NCBI GenBank assembly: GCA_030427635.1
Contig: JAUIBA010000013.1
Coordinates: 1-64,000, forward strand
Reading direction: 5' to 3'
Length of the DNA: 64,000 nucleotides
DNA from: Bacteroidia bacterium
GTDB taxonomy: Bacteria > Bacteroidota > Bacteroidia > Chitinophagales > Chitinophagaceae
Part shown: positions 48,069 through 56,176 of the stretch, piece by piece
Layout of the letters: each line of letters begins with the position of its first letter
How positions within the stretch are numbered: position 1 is the stretch's first letter
The notes under the pieces: model-generated
What the model saw: only the letters and a program-made list of their open reading frames with translations
What the model was told of the DNA's origin: nothing
The model's database searches: none
Translations under genes and position numbers: made by a program

Positions 48069-48092
48069 TGTACTGCCGCACACTTGTTTTGT

Positions 48093-48100
48093 TACCTTTG
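48093..48100 (+). promoter_or_regulatory. Predicted -7 element of psd
   Basis: TACCTTTG matches TAnnTTTG and ends 17 bases before the ATG. No TTG is at the standard distance. Confidence 0.5.
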
Positions 48101-48117
48101 CGCTTTAAACAGACAGT

Positions 48118-48777
48118 ATGAAGATTCATCGCGAAGGGTACATGTATATTCTTATCGCCACCGCATTATGGCTGGCACTGGCATGGACCGCCAGTCATTT
48201 TATCCCTGACGCCCTCTCTTGGCTATCGGCTTCCATTACATTTATACTGTTTCTGCTATGGTTCTGGGTGGTGATATTCTTCCGCCTGCCGGTACGTAAT
48301 ATGGTACATGGCGAAAACAAGATAATTTGCCCCGCCGACGGTAAAGTAGTAGTTATAGAAGAAACCTATGAGCCGGAATATTTTAAAGATAAAAGGCTTC
48401 AGGTATCTGTATTTATGTCTCCTATCAATGTGCATGTAAACCGTAATCCGGTAAGTGGTGTGGTAAAGTACATGAAATACCATGCTGGCAAATATCTGGT
48501 AGCATGGCACCCTAAGTCATCTACAGAAAATGAACGTACCACTATTGTACTGGGCAATGACAATGGAGATATCCTTATGCGCCAGATAGCCGGCGCTCTG
48601 GCCCGCCGCATATGCTTCTATGTAAAAGAAGGCGATGCAGTAAAGCAGAATGATGAATTTGGCTTTATTAAGTTTGGCTCCAGAGTAGACCTTTTTCTGC
48701 CACTGGGCACCAAAGTAGATGTAAAAATAGGAGATGTGGTAAAAGGCGGTGTAACCGTTATCGCCCACAACATTTAG
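48118..48777 (+). CDS. psd: Phosphatidylserine decarboxylase proenzyme (short form)
   Basis: 219 residues, matching the short PSD type of Bacteroidota and archaea rather than the long E. coli type. Two membrane segments (about 10-28 and 35-55) anchor it. The C-terminal part has the self-cleavage site Gly187-Ser188 in FIKFGSRVD, where the Ser becomes the pyruvoyl group. Conserved residues VFMSPINVHVNRNPVSG and WHPKSSTENER are present. It makes phosphatidylethanolamine. It is followed by a small secreted protein gene, 64 bases away. Confidence 0.93.
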   Translation: MKIHREGYMYILIATALWLALAWTASHFIPDALSWLSASITFILFLLWFWVVIFFRLPVRNMVHGENKIICPADGKVVVIEETYEPEYFKDKRLQVSVFMSPINVHVNRNPVSGVVKYMKYHAGKYLVAWHPKSSTENERTTIVLGNDNGDILMRQIAGALARRICFYVKEGDAVKQNDEFGFIKFGSRVDLFLPLGTKVDVKIGDVVKGGVTVIAHNI

Positions 48778-48847
48778 CTAAATTCCCGATTATAAAAGTT
48801 CTGAATATCAGAAAATAGTACTTTTACCTTTTAAAATCAAAATGAAC

Positions 48848-49051
48848 ATGAAAAAAATAACACTGTTGCTCGCTTCAGTACTTATGCTGTCTGGCGGTGC
48901 ATTTGCTGACGGAAAGAACTGCTGCAAAAAGAAAGGTGCTAAATGTGCAAAAGAAGGTGCTGCTTGCTGCAAAGGCAAAAGCCATGGTAAAGAGTGCAAC
49001 AAAGGCGCAAAAGAAGAGTCAAAAAAAGAGGCTGACAAAAAATCATCCTAG
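48848..49051 (+). CDS. Small exported Cys/Lys-rich protein
   Basis: 67 residues from the ATG at 48848. The signal peptide covers about 1-20 (KITLLLASVLMLSGGAFA). The mature part has six cysteines (25, 26, 33, 40, 41, 50), two of the groups being CC pairs, among many Lys residues, then a Lys/Glu tail. The spacing CC-6-CC-8-C suggests a metal-binding or disulfide-rich peptide, but no known metallothionein family is matched. It lies between psd and a methyltransferase; a hairpin follows. Function unknown. Confidence 0.75.
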   Translation: MKKITLLLASVLMLSGGAFADGKNCCKKKGAKCAKEGAACCKGKSHGKECNKGAKEESKKEADKKSS

Positions 49052-49069
49052 TATTGATACCTTTATTAT

Positions 49070-49096
49070 GAACAGCCGGGCACTTGCCGGCTGTTC
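49070..49096 (+). terminator. Terminator-like hairpin after the Cys-rich gene
   Basis: GAACAGCCGG pairs perfectly with CCGGCTGTTC around a 7-base loop, without a clear T tract. It lies 18 bases after the stop and before the methyltransferase start, so it supports the later start of that gene. Confidence 0.6.
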
Positions 49097-49122
49097 TGCA
49101 TTTAAACATACACTATCACATC

Positions 49123-49920
49123 ATGACACCAGATAATTATCTTACCACCAACAGCGCCTTGTGGAACAGGCGCACGGAAATACATACTACCTCTGCTTTC
49201 TATGACGATGCAGCATTCAGGCAGGGAAAAAACACACTACACGAGCCTGAGCTTGCTATTCTGGGTAATGTAGCCGGCCTGCGTTTACTCCACCTTCAGT
49301 GCCACTTTGGCCAGGATACGCTCTCACTGGCTCGTATGGGCGCTATTGTTACCGGAGTTGACATCTCGCCTGCAGCTATTGCATATGCCACACAAGCCGC
49401 CGGAGATCTTAATCTGAATGCAGACTTTATATGTGCTGATGTTTGTAACCTTCCGGCATCGTTGTCTGACCGATATGATATTGTTTTCACCTCCTATGGT
49501 ACTATCGTATGGCTGCCCGATGTAAAGTTATGGGCATCAAATATTGCACGCTGTCTCAGGCCCGGTGGCAGACTCATATTTGCCGATACCCATCCGGTAG
49601 CACTTATGTTCGATGACAACTTTACTGCCATTACCTATCCCTATTTTAATAATGGACCTATATACGAAACCGAACAAGGCACCTATGCCGACCGTAATGC
49701 CGACATTGCCCTGCCATCTGTAACATGGAATCATAGCATGAGCGATGTATTACAGGCACTCATTGATAACGGCCTTACCATTACCCACCTCTCAGAGTTG
49801 GATTACAGCCCGTGCAACTGTTTTGGCAATATGACAGAAACAGCCCCATGTCAGTACAAAATAACCGGTGCAGAAGGGCGCATCCCCCTCACATGGCTCA
49901 TAGAAGCTACGCGGAAATAA
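49123..49920 (+). CDS. Class I SAM-dependent methyltransferase
   Basis: 265 residues from the ATG at 49123. A TTG 39 bases upstream lies inside a terminator-like hairpin and is rejected. The SAM-binding motif I (RLLHLQCHFGQDTLSLARMG), motif II (ADVCNLPASL) and the post-motif LRPGGRLIFADTHPVAL are clear. The substrate is unknown. The N-terminal WNRRTEIHTTSAFYDD is typical of small-molecule methyltransferases. It is a single plus-strand gene, 77 bases before the YtxJ gene. Confidence 0.85.
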   Translation: MTPDNYLTTNSALWNRRTEIHTTSAFYDDAAFRQGKNTLHEPELAILGNVAGLRLLHLQCHFGQDTLSLARMGAIVTGVDISPAAIAYATQAAGDLNLNADFICADVCNLPASLSDRYDIVFTSYGTIVWLPDVKLWASNIARCLRPGGRLIFADTHPVALMFDDNFTAITYPYFNNGPIYETEQGTYADRNADIALPSVTWNHSMSDVLQALIDNGLTITHLSELDYSPCNCFGNMTETAPCQYKITGAEGRIPLTWLIEATRK

Positions 49921-49957
49921 TCAGGAACAATAGAAAATAAAATACTTCAATAGTGGT

Positions 49958-49999
49958 ATAATGTGCAAAGGCAGCACTCCTGCTACCTTTGCACATTAT
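49958..49999 (+). promoter_or_regulatory. Long dyad covering promoter and start codon of the YtxJ gene
   Basis: ATAATGTGCAAAGG (49958-49971) is exactly complementary to CCTTTGCACATTAT (49986-49999). The inner AGCA/TGCT pair brings the centre to a CTCC loop. The right arm contains the -7 element TACCTTTG (49984-49991) and the first two bases of the ATG. It could be an operator, or a structure that hides the start codon. The -7 element is 6 bases from the ATG, so any leader is nearly absent. Confidence 0.55.
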
Positions 50000-50357
50000 G
50001 AATTGGACAGAACTGATAAACGAAGGACAGGAACAGGAAATAATAGCAAACAGCCGTAAAAGTCCGGTACTGATTTTCAAACACAGCCCACGCTGCTCTA
50101 TCAGCAATATGGCTAAAGCCAGAGTAGAGAAAATGCAGGATACTGATATGCCCTGCTATCTGCTCAATGTGATAACTCATCGCCCGGTTTCAATGAAAAT
50201 TGCCGATGACTATCAGGTTCACCACGAGTCACCTCAGGCATTGATAATTGTAAATGGAGCGTGTGTTTATGACGAGAGCCATAACGGCATCACTGCACAG
50301 GAGCTTACCGATGAGCTCAACGAATGGAAGCAAAAAATGGTAGCAGGCACGGTCTGA
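49998..50357 (+). CDS. YtxJ/BrxC-family monothiol bacilliredoxin-like protein
   Basis: 119 residues from the ATG at 49998; an upstream in-frame start overlaps the promoter and is rejected. It has a thioredoxin-like fold with a single active-site Cys33 in HSPRCSIS, where the second Cys of CxxC is a Ser, and the later LLNVITHRP and SPQALIIVNGA segments. The family is proposed to remove bacillithiol from mixed disulfides; bacillithiol occurs in Bacteroidota. No bacillithiol synthesis genes are in the window. It is convergent with the MATE gene. Confidence 0.85.
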   Translation: MNWTELINEGQEQEIIANSRKSPVLIFKHSPRCSISNMAKARVEKMQDTDMPCYLLNVITHRPVSMKIADDYQVHHESPQALIIVNGACVYDESHNGITAQELTDELNEWKQKMVAGTV

Positions 50358-50374
50358 ACGCCTGCTGCTAATAG

Positions 50375-51715
50375 CTATATTTCTTTATTCTTCCAGCGTC
50401 CGCTGTAGAGATAAAACACTGAGCCCAGCAGCAATGCCGTCCAGTAAACGAACTCTGCTCCCCAGCACAGGTAAAGCGGGCTTTGCATTACCCTGATAAT
50501 GAAGTAGCAGTATACAAGATAGGTACCTACACAGGTCATCTCCATAGTAAGGTTTACTATTGTATTGCCCGTGCCTACCACACCATTGAATACTACTGTA
50601 GATACAGACATAATAAGGGTTGCTACTACTATCACCCTCAGGCTGGGAATGGCATACTGTATAAGGCCCTCATCACCTGTATATACCGAAAGGAAACCAT
50701 GCGCACCTACCAGCAGTATGCCGCATAATATCAGGGCATATACAAAGCTGAGTTTGGCTATCTTCCACACCAGCTGCACCACTTCATGCTGCCGCCCCTG
50801 CCCTATTATATTACTCACCATAGTATTGCAGGTAGTAGCCAGCGCCCATGTACCTACACTTACAATGCCGAAAATATTACGGAGCAACTGAGATGCGGCC
50901 AATGCCTGCCCGCCCAGATGCTCTATAAAGAAAAAGAACACCAGCCATCCACCTATACTGAACAAAAACTGTACAATGAGCGGTGCTGCCACCCTCAGTG
51001 AACGCTTGGATAAGTCTATATCAAAGTGCAGAAAGCCGGAAAGCGGATAATCTATATAAAGCCGCTGCCCTATATATATTCCTGCCATGGTGAGTAGCCC
51101 GACAATCTCAGATATTACAGAAGCTACAGCCGCACCGGAAAAACCCATTTCAGGAAAGCCCCACTTACCAAATATGAGCAGGTAATCAAGTAATATGTTG
51201 GTAATAGTTGCCGCAAGTGAGCCATATATAAGCATGCGCGACTTGCTGATAGATATAAAGAAAGAATACAGCAACTGCGTAAGTGCCAGAAATGGCAAAC
51301 CCCACACCCTTATATAAATGAAGTTAACACTCAGCTCAAAGTTCAGCCCGTCACTCAGGCTGAACCCAAACAGTACTGGTACCATCCATAAAGTAAGCAG
51401 CATCAGTCCCAGCGAAAACATAATGGAAAGCATAGCCCCGTTAGTAAGCAGATGTGCCAGCTTTTTTTCGTCTCCCTCCCCTGCTCTTCTGGCCATTTGT
51501 ATCTGTATACCGCTCGATAAGCCGTAACTGATCATGGACAATATGAGAAAGAATACACCTGTAATGCCATTTACACCCAGTTCACGCTCACCCAGCCTGC
51601 CCAGAAAAACAGTATTGGTAAAGAAGCTTACCTGAGGAATAAGGAGAGACAATGATATGGGAGCTGCTAACCTGAGTATCTGTTTGCTGGTAGCCTTTAC
51701 ACCTAAATTATTCAT
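50375..51715 (-). CDS. MATE-family multidrug efflux protein
   Basis: 446 residues with 12 membrane segments in two halves. The N-terminal LAAPISLSLLIPQVSFFTNT, ELGVNGITGVFFLILSMISYGLSSG and the second half's LRVAAPLIVQFLFSIGGW and ALATTCNTMVSNIIGQG match NorM/DinF-type MATE transporters. It exports drugs or metabolites using a Na+ or H+ gradient. It is a single gene with its own consensus promoter about 58 bases upstream. Confidence 0.9.
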   Translation of the reverse strand: MNNLGVKATSKQILRLAAPISLSLLIPQVSFFTNTVFLGRLGERELGVNGITGVFFLILSMISYGLSSGIQIQMARRAGEGDEKKLAHLLTNGAMLSIMFSLGLMLLTLWMVPVLFGFSLSDGLNFELSVNFIYIRVWGLPFLALTQLLYSFFISISKSRMLIYGSLAATITNILLDYLLIFGKWGFPEMGFSGAAVASVISEIVGLLTMAGIYIGQRLYIDYPLSGFLHFDIDLSKRSLRVAAPLIVQFLFSIGGWLVFFFFIEHLGGQALAASQLLRNIFGIVSVGTWALATTCNTMVSNIIGQGRQHEVVQLVWKIAKLSFVYALILCGILLVGAHGFLSVYTGDEGLIQYAIPSLRVIVVATLIMSVSTVVFNGVVGTGNTIVNLTMEMTCVGTYLVYCYFIIRVMQSPLYLCWGAEFVYWTALLLGSVFYLYSGRWKNKEI

Positions 51716-51773
51716 AGAAAATCAGCCACCGCACTATCACATTACTATATCCGGTAACGGGGGTGTTTGCCCG

Positions 51774-51805
51774 CAAAAGTAGTGCAATACGGCTAACGTA
51801 CAAAA
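51774..51805 (-). promoter_or_regulatory. Promoter of the MATE gene (TTTTG-N19-TACTTTTG)
   Basis: On the minus strand TTTTG (51805-51801), a 19-base spacer and TACTTTTG (51781-51774) match the Bacteroidota promoter consensus. The distance to the ATG at 51715 is 58 bases. Confidence 0.7.
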
Positions 51806-51953
51806 GTAAAAAACAATATATCAGCCACAATATCCCATGTCGTTAGCCTTTGTTCAGAGGCTGCATTATCATCAATTGTAAAGAACTAATTAATAACAAT
51901 TTGTAATGAATTTAGCATGCTGCTGTGTGCTAGCTTTGGATAAATTATATAAA

Positions 51954-52232
51954 ATGAAAAAGATAATCATCCTCATTACCACTGTTATGGCGCTTACCGC
52001 TGCCACTTTTGCACAGAGTAAGAAAAAAGGTACCGAAGCCCCCAAACAGACAACCGGTACCACAAAAACAGATGACGGTCGGAAAATAAAAAAAGATGGC
52101 ACGCCCGACAAGCGATACAAGGAAAATAAAGAGGCAGCAAAGAATGTTCCTTCCGGCCCGGTGCGCAAAGATGGCCAGCCCGATAAACGCTACAAAGCAA
52201 ATAAGGTTGACGCTGGAAAAGAAAAAAAGTAA
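51954..52232 (+). CDS. Small secreted protein with two KDG-PDKRYK-NK repeats
   Basis: 92 residues from the ATG at 51954. Signal peptide about 1-20 (ending TFAQ). The mature protein is very basic and Thr-rich. It contains two copies of a short motif at residues 46-59 and 71-84: K/R-K-D-G-x-P-D-K-R-Y-K-x-N-K. Similar short motifs occur in small exported Bacteroidota proteins, with no function known. A -7-like TAGCTTTG lies at 51931-51938, 15 bases before the ATG. A strong hairpin follows. Confidence 0.8.
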   Translation: MKKIIILITTVMALTAATFAQSKKKGTEAPKQTTGTTKTDDGRKIKKDGTPDKRYKENKEAAKNVPSGPVRKDGQPDKRYKANKVDAGKEKK

Positions 52233-52245
52233 ATTTGCATGCTGG

Positions 52246-52275
52246 TATCAGGAAGCAGCATGCTGCTTCCTGATA
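52246..52275 (+). terminator. 30-base perfect palindrome, likely terminator
   Basis: TATCAGGAAGCAGC pairs with GCTGCTTCCTGATA around an AT centre, followed by TTATTTC. It lies 13 bases after the stop of the repeat-motif gene. It could also act as a binding site. Confidence 0.75.
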
Positions 52276-52334
52276 TTATTTCAATTGGAAATTTGCCGGC
52301 TGACACCTATTTTACAATAAAATATCCTATTGGC

Positions 52335-52877
52335 ATGAAGTACCTCATTGTTCTTATATCTTTTGTCTTTGCATTTAGCTCCTGCTCTCATGACGACAGG
52401 GGCTGGAAAACACATCAGATAACAGAAGGTAATTTCAGTATTGAAATGCCTGCGCCTATAGAAAAAGTAGACAAAAAAGAAGTAACGGTTTTCGGCAAGC
52501 AGACACGACATTTTGTTCATTGGAAGCCATCCAGCTTTGCAATTGATAAATTCAAGCTTTTTGAAGTCAGTTATGTAGATTGCCCCACATCTGTAATTAC
52601 CAATCCCGACAGACTGAATAGAGTATTGGATAGTGCTGTAGACATGCGCATGAAAGACTTTTCTGAAGTCGATATTATAGAATCGCAGCCAATAGAGTTT
52701 AATGGCTATCCTGGCCGCGCCTTCTTCTATGATGCTCCTAAAGGAAACACCTCAGTATCTGTAAAAATTTGTGTTGCAGATGGCAAGCTGTTCGACCTCG
52801 TAGTAGTTGCCAAGAAGAACTATGCTGTCAATGAAGACATGAGCCGCTTCTTTGACTCATTCCGCCTTTTGCATTAA
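52335..52877 (+). CDS. Lipoprotein of unknown function
   Basis: 180 residues from the ATG at 52335; the longer frame to 52239 crosses the terminator and is rejected. The lipobox is FSSCS (Cys about 17). The mature domain (GNFSIEMPAPIEKVDKKEV, VDCPTSVITNPDRLNRVLDSAVD, GYPGRAFFYDAPKGN, RFFDSFRLL) resembles small periplasmic lipoproteins that have a PsbP-like or LpqN-like pattern, but no family is assigned. It lies before a second unknown gene, 17 bases away, so the two are probably co-transcribed. Confidence 0.75.
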   Translation: MKYLIVLISFVFAFSSCSHDDRGWKTHQITEGNFSIEMPAPIEKVDKKEVTVFGKQTRHFVHWKPSSFAIDKFKLFEVSYVDCPTSVITNPDRLNRVLDSAVDMRMKDFSEVDIIESQPIEFNGYPGRAFFYDAPKGNTSVSVKICVADGKLFDLVVVAKKNYAVNEDMSRFFDSFRLLH

Positions 52878-52897
52878 GTAAGTATCTTGCCTGCATG

Positions 52898-53485
52898 ATG
52901 CTTTCATCCCGTTATCCGGTTTCCCGCCTTTTTTTACTGGCAGCTGTTCTATGCCTGCCGTTTAGTGCTATGAGTCAGGGCAGGAAAAAAAAGAAGGCAA
53001 AAGAAGAAGAAGACATACCGGTATTTAACTACGTCATTGACGACCCCATGGATGTATTCGGCCGGCAGGCCACAGCTGGCAGCACTTTCAAAACAGTATT
53101 GCTTCCTGATATATGTATGCATGCCGGAGTATTCAATGACACCATATACCGCTATGAGTACTATAATGCAGCCCACGAGCTCATTAACCCCGATACGCTT
53201 ACCAATTACCGGGACCTGAAGTTTATCTCCTTACTCAGGGGTTATACCGATACGGAACATACCTATAAAGATGCCTCAGGTGTTCAGCAACCATTACCGG
53301 TAAGCCGTATCATAAACCGGTACGACCGTATAGGAAGTAATAAATGGCTTTGCGTGGATTACCTTAATAACAAAACCGGGTCGCTTACAGAAGATACCGG
53401 TGATATTATCCATCGCGATACGGTAGCCGGTAGTAATGGCTCGTCCATTGTACGCAGTTATTATCGTACCGCACCGGCAAAATAG
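52898..53485 (+). CDS. Secreted protein of unknown function
   Basis: 195 residues from the ATG at 52898; an ATG one codon earlier is possible. Signal peptide about 1-26 (ending SAMSQ), then a short basic linker (GRKKKKAKEEED). The mature domain (VFNYVIDDPMDVFGRQ, YRYEYYNAAHELINPDTL, KWLCVDYLNNKTGSL) has no recognised motif. It follows the lipoprotein by about 20 bases and converges on ispH 9 bases away. Confidence 0.7.
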   Translation: MLSSRYPVSRLFLLAAVLCLPFSAMSQGRKKKKAKEEEDIPVFNYVIDDPMDVFGRQATAGSTFKTVLLPDICMHAGVFNDTIYRYEYYNAAHELINPDTLTNYRDLKFISLLRGYTDTEHTYKDASGVQQPLPVSRIINRYDRIGSNKWLCVDYLNNKTGSLTEDTGDIIHRDTVAGSNGSSIVRSYYRTAPAK

Positions 53486-53494
53486 CCGTAAGGT

Positions 53495-54721
53495 TTACTG
53501 CCACTGAGTCACCACCTCTCCAAAATGCACTTCATTGCCGGTAATAGCTGCCAGCCGCTGTATTACTCTATCCACAAGTGCGTCAGGACACGATGCCCCT
53601 GATGTAATCATCACGCTTAGCGGCACTGACTCTGGTAAATAACCGGTACTCACTTTTTCAGCATGTGCATGCATATCAAAGTGTCGTATTTCCTTTGCCG
53701 ACACCAGACAGTGTTCATCACTGATATAATAGGTTGGTAACCGCTGCTCACACAGCTCTGCCAGGTGGGAAGTATTGGAGCTGTTATAGCCACCTATCAC
53801 CAGTGCCACATCGGCCTGCTGCTCCAGCATGCCCTGCACAGCTCCCTGGTTATCATTGGTAGCATAGCAAAGGGTATCTCTTGTATCTGCAAACCGTTCA
53901 GCCCATCGCTCCTGAGGCAATGCATAGTGGGTTGTTATTACCTGCTTCAGATAGTCGGCTATGGCCTGTGTTTCACTGGCCAGCATAGTAGTCTGGTTTA
54001 CCACTCCTATACGTCCCAGGTCTTTTGTCACATCAAACCCTGCCGAATATTGCCCCTCAAAGTCACGGTAAAACCCCTCTGCCGGTAGTGCACCTGTTAC
54101 ATACTGCCCCAGCAGCTCTGTCTGCGCCATATCCTTCACTACTACCGTGGGGGTATGCGCCTTACTGTGCGAGAATGTAGCTCTGGTTTCCTCATGCCCT
54201 GGCTTTCCATGCACCACTATTGTGTAGCCATCATCCCCTATCTTTCCTGCACGGTTCCATACCTTCTCTACAAACGGACACGTGGTTTCATATTTCGTAG
54301 GGTCTATGCCCTTGCTGCGCAGTGTTGCCTCCAGCTCCAGGGTCGTGCCAAATGCAGGAATGATTACCACATCTTCAGCCGTCAGCTCATCCCAGTCCAG
54401 CAGCATTTTTCCTTTTGTGTCCATTATAAAACGTACACCCAGCGCTATCAGGTCAGCATTCACCCCCGGGTTATGTATCATTTCACTCAGCAAAAAAATA
54501 CGCTTACCCGGATTTTCATCTACCGCGCGAAAGGCTATTTCTATTGCATTCTCTACACCATAACAGAAACCGAAATGACGCGCCAGTATCACCTGCAGGG
54601 TGCCTATTTGCAGCGTAGTGGGGGTAAAGTCCCGCTTCATCTTGTCGTCCGCTTTACGCTTTGCTTTTATCGCGCTCACCAGCGGGCTACGGTAATGTAC
54701 AGGTACGTTAAATGACTTCAT
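53495..54721 (-). CDS. ispH: 4-hydroxy-3-methylbut-2-enyl diphosphate reductase (IspH)
   Basis: 408 residues, longer than the 316 of E. coli because of an N-terminal extension usual in Bacteroidota. The three 4Fe-4S cysteines are present: Cys53 (HFGFCYGVENA), Cys148 (ETTCPFVEK) and Cys378 (SGASCPDALV). It makes the C5 isoprenoid precursors IPP and DMAPP in the last step of the MEP pathway, which feeds the polyprenyl synthase at 62786. A -7-like TAATTTTG (54755-54748) lies 26 bases upstream. It converges on the unknown secreted gene. Confidence 0.95.
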   Translation of the reverse strand: MKSFNVPVHYRSPLVSAIKAKRKADDKMKRDFTPTTLQIGTLQVILARHFGFCYGVENAIEIAFRAVDENPGKRIFLLSEMIHNPGVNADLIALGVRFIMDTKGKMLLDWDELTAEDVVIIPAFGTTLELEATLRSKGIDPTKYETTCPFVEKVWNRAGKIGDDGYTIVVHGKPGHEETRATFSHSKAHTPTVVVKDMAQTELLGQYVTGALPAEGFYRDFEGQYSAGFDVTKDLGRIGVVNQTTMLASETQAIADYLKQVITTHYALPQERWAERFADTRDTLCYATNDNQGAVQGMLEQQADVALVIGGYNSSNTSHLAELCEQRLPTYYISDEHCLVSAKEIRHFDMHAHAEKVSTGYLPESVPLSVMITSGASCPDALVDRVIQRLAAITGNEVHFGEVVTQWQ

Positions 54722-54813
54722 GTGCGCTATTGCTATTTACAGAGATGCAAAATTACAGATAAGCGGGAGCAATACCGGATTGCCCCCGCTTTTTAACTGT
54801 TTATTCCACATAC

Positions 54814-55482
54814 TTATTTCAGCTTATTGCCAAATACTTTCTTAAACTTCTCCACCTTGGGCTGCACCACCATCTGGCAGTAAGGCTGCGTCTTGTTGTC
54901 GTTAAAATAGTTCTGATGATAGTTTTCTGCCTTATAAAACTCCCCGAAGGCAGATATCTCAGTAACCACTGGCCTGTCCCATGCCTTTTCCTCATTCAGC
55001 TTTTTCTTATAGGCGTCAGCTTTCTGGTGCTGCTCCTCATTATGGTAGTATATTACTGAGCGGTATTGTGTTCCCACATCATTCCCCTGCCTGTTTAGCT
55101 GGGTAGGGTCATGGCTGGTCCAGAACGCTGCCAGCAGCTCATCATAGCTTATCACCGCAGGATCATAGTAAATATTACATACTTCGGCATGGCCGGTACT
55201 ACCGGTACTCACCTGCTTATATGTCGGGTTGGTTACATGTCCCCCGCTATACCCCGACTCTACCAGCCGCACGCCTTTCAGCATCTGAAACTGGGCTTCT
55301 GTACACCAGAAACATCCCGCACCAAAGGTTGCCACCTCTTCCTTATGCATTGTCTCGTTATTTGTAGCAGTTGTCATCTCTTTAAATGTTTTTGAAGAAT
55401 GGAAGTTATCCTTCTGCGCACAGGCCTGTAGTTGTAGCATCATTGCCAGAAGCGGCATGCAAAAACGAAATAGCTTTTTCAT
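54814..55482 (-). CDS. msrA: Peptide methionine sulfoxide reductase MsrA, lipoprotein form
   Basis: 222 residues from the ATG at 55482. The N-terminal LQAC lipobox (Cys21) puts it on the periplasmic side of a membrane, while most MsrA are cytoplasmic. The catalytic motif GAGCFWCTE (Cys57 and Cys60) and the later SGYSGGHVTNPTYKQVSTGSTGH and QYRSVIYYHNEEQ are typical. It repairs S-methionine sulfoxide in exported proteins. It lies upstream of ispH on the same strand, 92 bases away. Confidence 0.92.
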   Translation of the reverse strand: MKKLFRFCMPLLAMMLQLQACAQKDNFHSSKTFKEMTTATNNETMHKEEVATFGAGCFWCTEAQFQMLKGVRLVESGYSGGHVTNPTYKQVSTGSTGHAEVCNIYYDPAVISYDELLAAFWTSHDPTQLNRQGNDVGTQYRSVIYYHNEEQHQKADAYKKKLNEEKAWDRPVVTEISAFGEFYKAENYHQNYFNDNKTQPYCQMVVQPKVEKFKKVFGNKLK

Positions 55483-55578
55483 GTTTGTCAAATTTAAGAG
55501 TATATACGCTTGTCCGCTACCCGTGGATTTATGCCTACGTCATTCTATCGCCATTTTGCATAAGCTTTAACAATCCCG

Positions 55579-55609
55579 TTTGCTTTTTTCAGAAACGTGC
55601 ATACATTTG
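55579..55609 (+). promoter_or_regulatory. Promoter of the SRPBCC gene (TTTG-N19-TACATTTG)
   Basis: TTTG (55579-55582), a 19-base spacer and TACATTTG (55602-55609) match the consensus closely. The -7 element lies 59 bases before the ATG at 55669. Confidence 0.75.
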
Positions 55610-55668
55610 TGAAACCTTTTGGTTTCATATAAAATAACAACAAGTATCCAAAAACAAAAAAGTAAGCT

Positions 55669-56100
55669 ATGAGTACACAACCATTCGTAATAGAACGTAT
55701 TTACACCGCCCCCATATCTCTGGTATGGCAGGCCATCACAGACAGTGCATGCATGAAAGAGTGGTACTTTGACCTGCCCGGCTTTCGTGCCGAACCCGGT
55801 TATGAGTTCAGCTTTATGGGTGGTAATGATTGTGTACAGTATCTGCACCTCTGCCGGGTTACAGAAGTCATCCCGCTTCAGAAACTATCCCACACATGGC
55901 GTTATGAAGGCTATCCCGGCGATTCATTGGTGACATGGGAATTGTTTGAAGATGGCGACAAAACCCGTGTACGGCTCACACATTCGGGTCTGGAATCATT
56001 CGGCACCACCCATCCTGACCTCGCCCCACACAATTTCGCTACCGGATGGACCAGCATATTTGACAGAAGCCTGTCAGCATATCTAACCAGAAAAGTATAA
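55669..56100 (+). CDS. SRPBCC / AHSA1-domain protein
   Basis: 143 residues. The segment ERIYTAPISLVWQAITDSACMKEWYFD, the central TWRYEGYPGDSLVTWELFEDGDKTRVRL and the GWTSIFDRSLSAYL end match the START-like AHSA1 domain. It has a hydrophobic cavity and probably binds a small ligand. No signal peptide, so it is cytoplasmic. Single gene with its own promoter, converging on aspS. Confidence 0.88.
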   Translation: MSTQPFVIERIYTAPISLVWQAITDSACMKEWYFDLPGFRAEPGYEFSFMGGNDCVQYLHLCRVTEVIPLQKLSHTWRYEGYPGDSLVTWELFEDGDKTRVRLTHSGLESFGTTHPDLAPHNFATGWTSIFDRSLSAYLTRKV

Positions 56101-56118
56101 TCAGATATAACCAATACG

Positions 56119-56154
56119 CCAGAGGGTGTCTCAAAAATATGAGACACCCTCTGG
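56119..56154. terminator. Bidirectional terminator-like hairpin
   Basis: CCAGAGGGTGTCTCA and its complement (15 bp, 6-base loop) lie between two convergent genes. There is no clear T tract on either side. Confidence 0.7.
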
Positions 56155-56176
56155 CAGCTTATATAAATCAAAACAA

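Noticed and set aside
52230-52238. TAAATTTG box overlapping the stop codon of the repeat-motif gene as a promoter of the downstream lipoprotein
   Set aside because: A strong palindrome lies between it and the downstream ATG, no -33 element fits, and the stop codon alone gives TAA.
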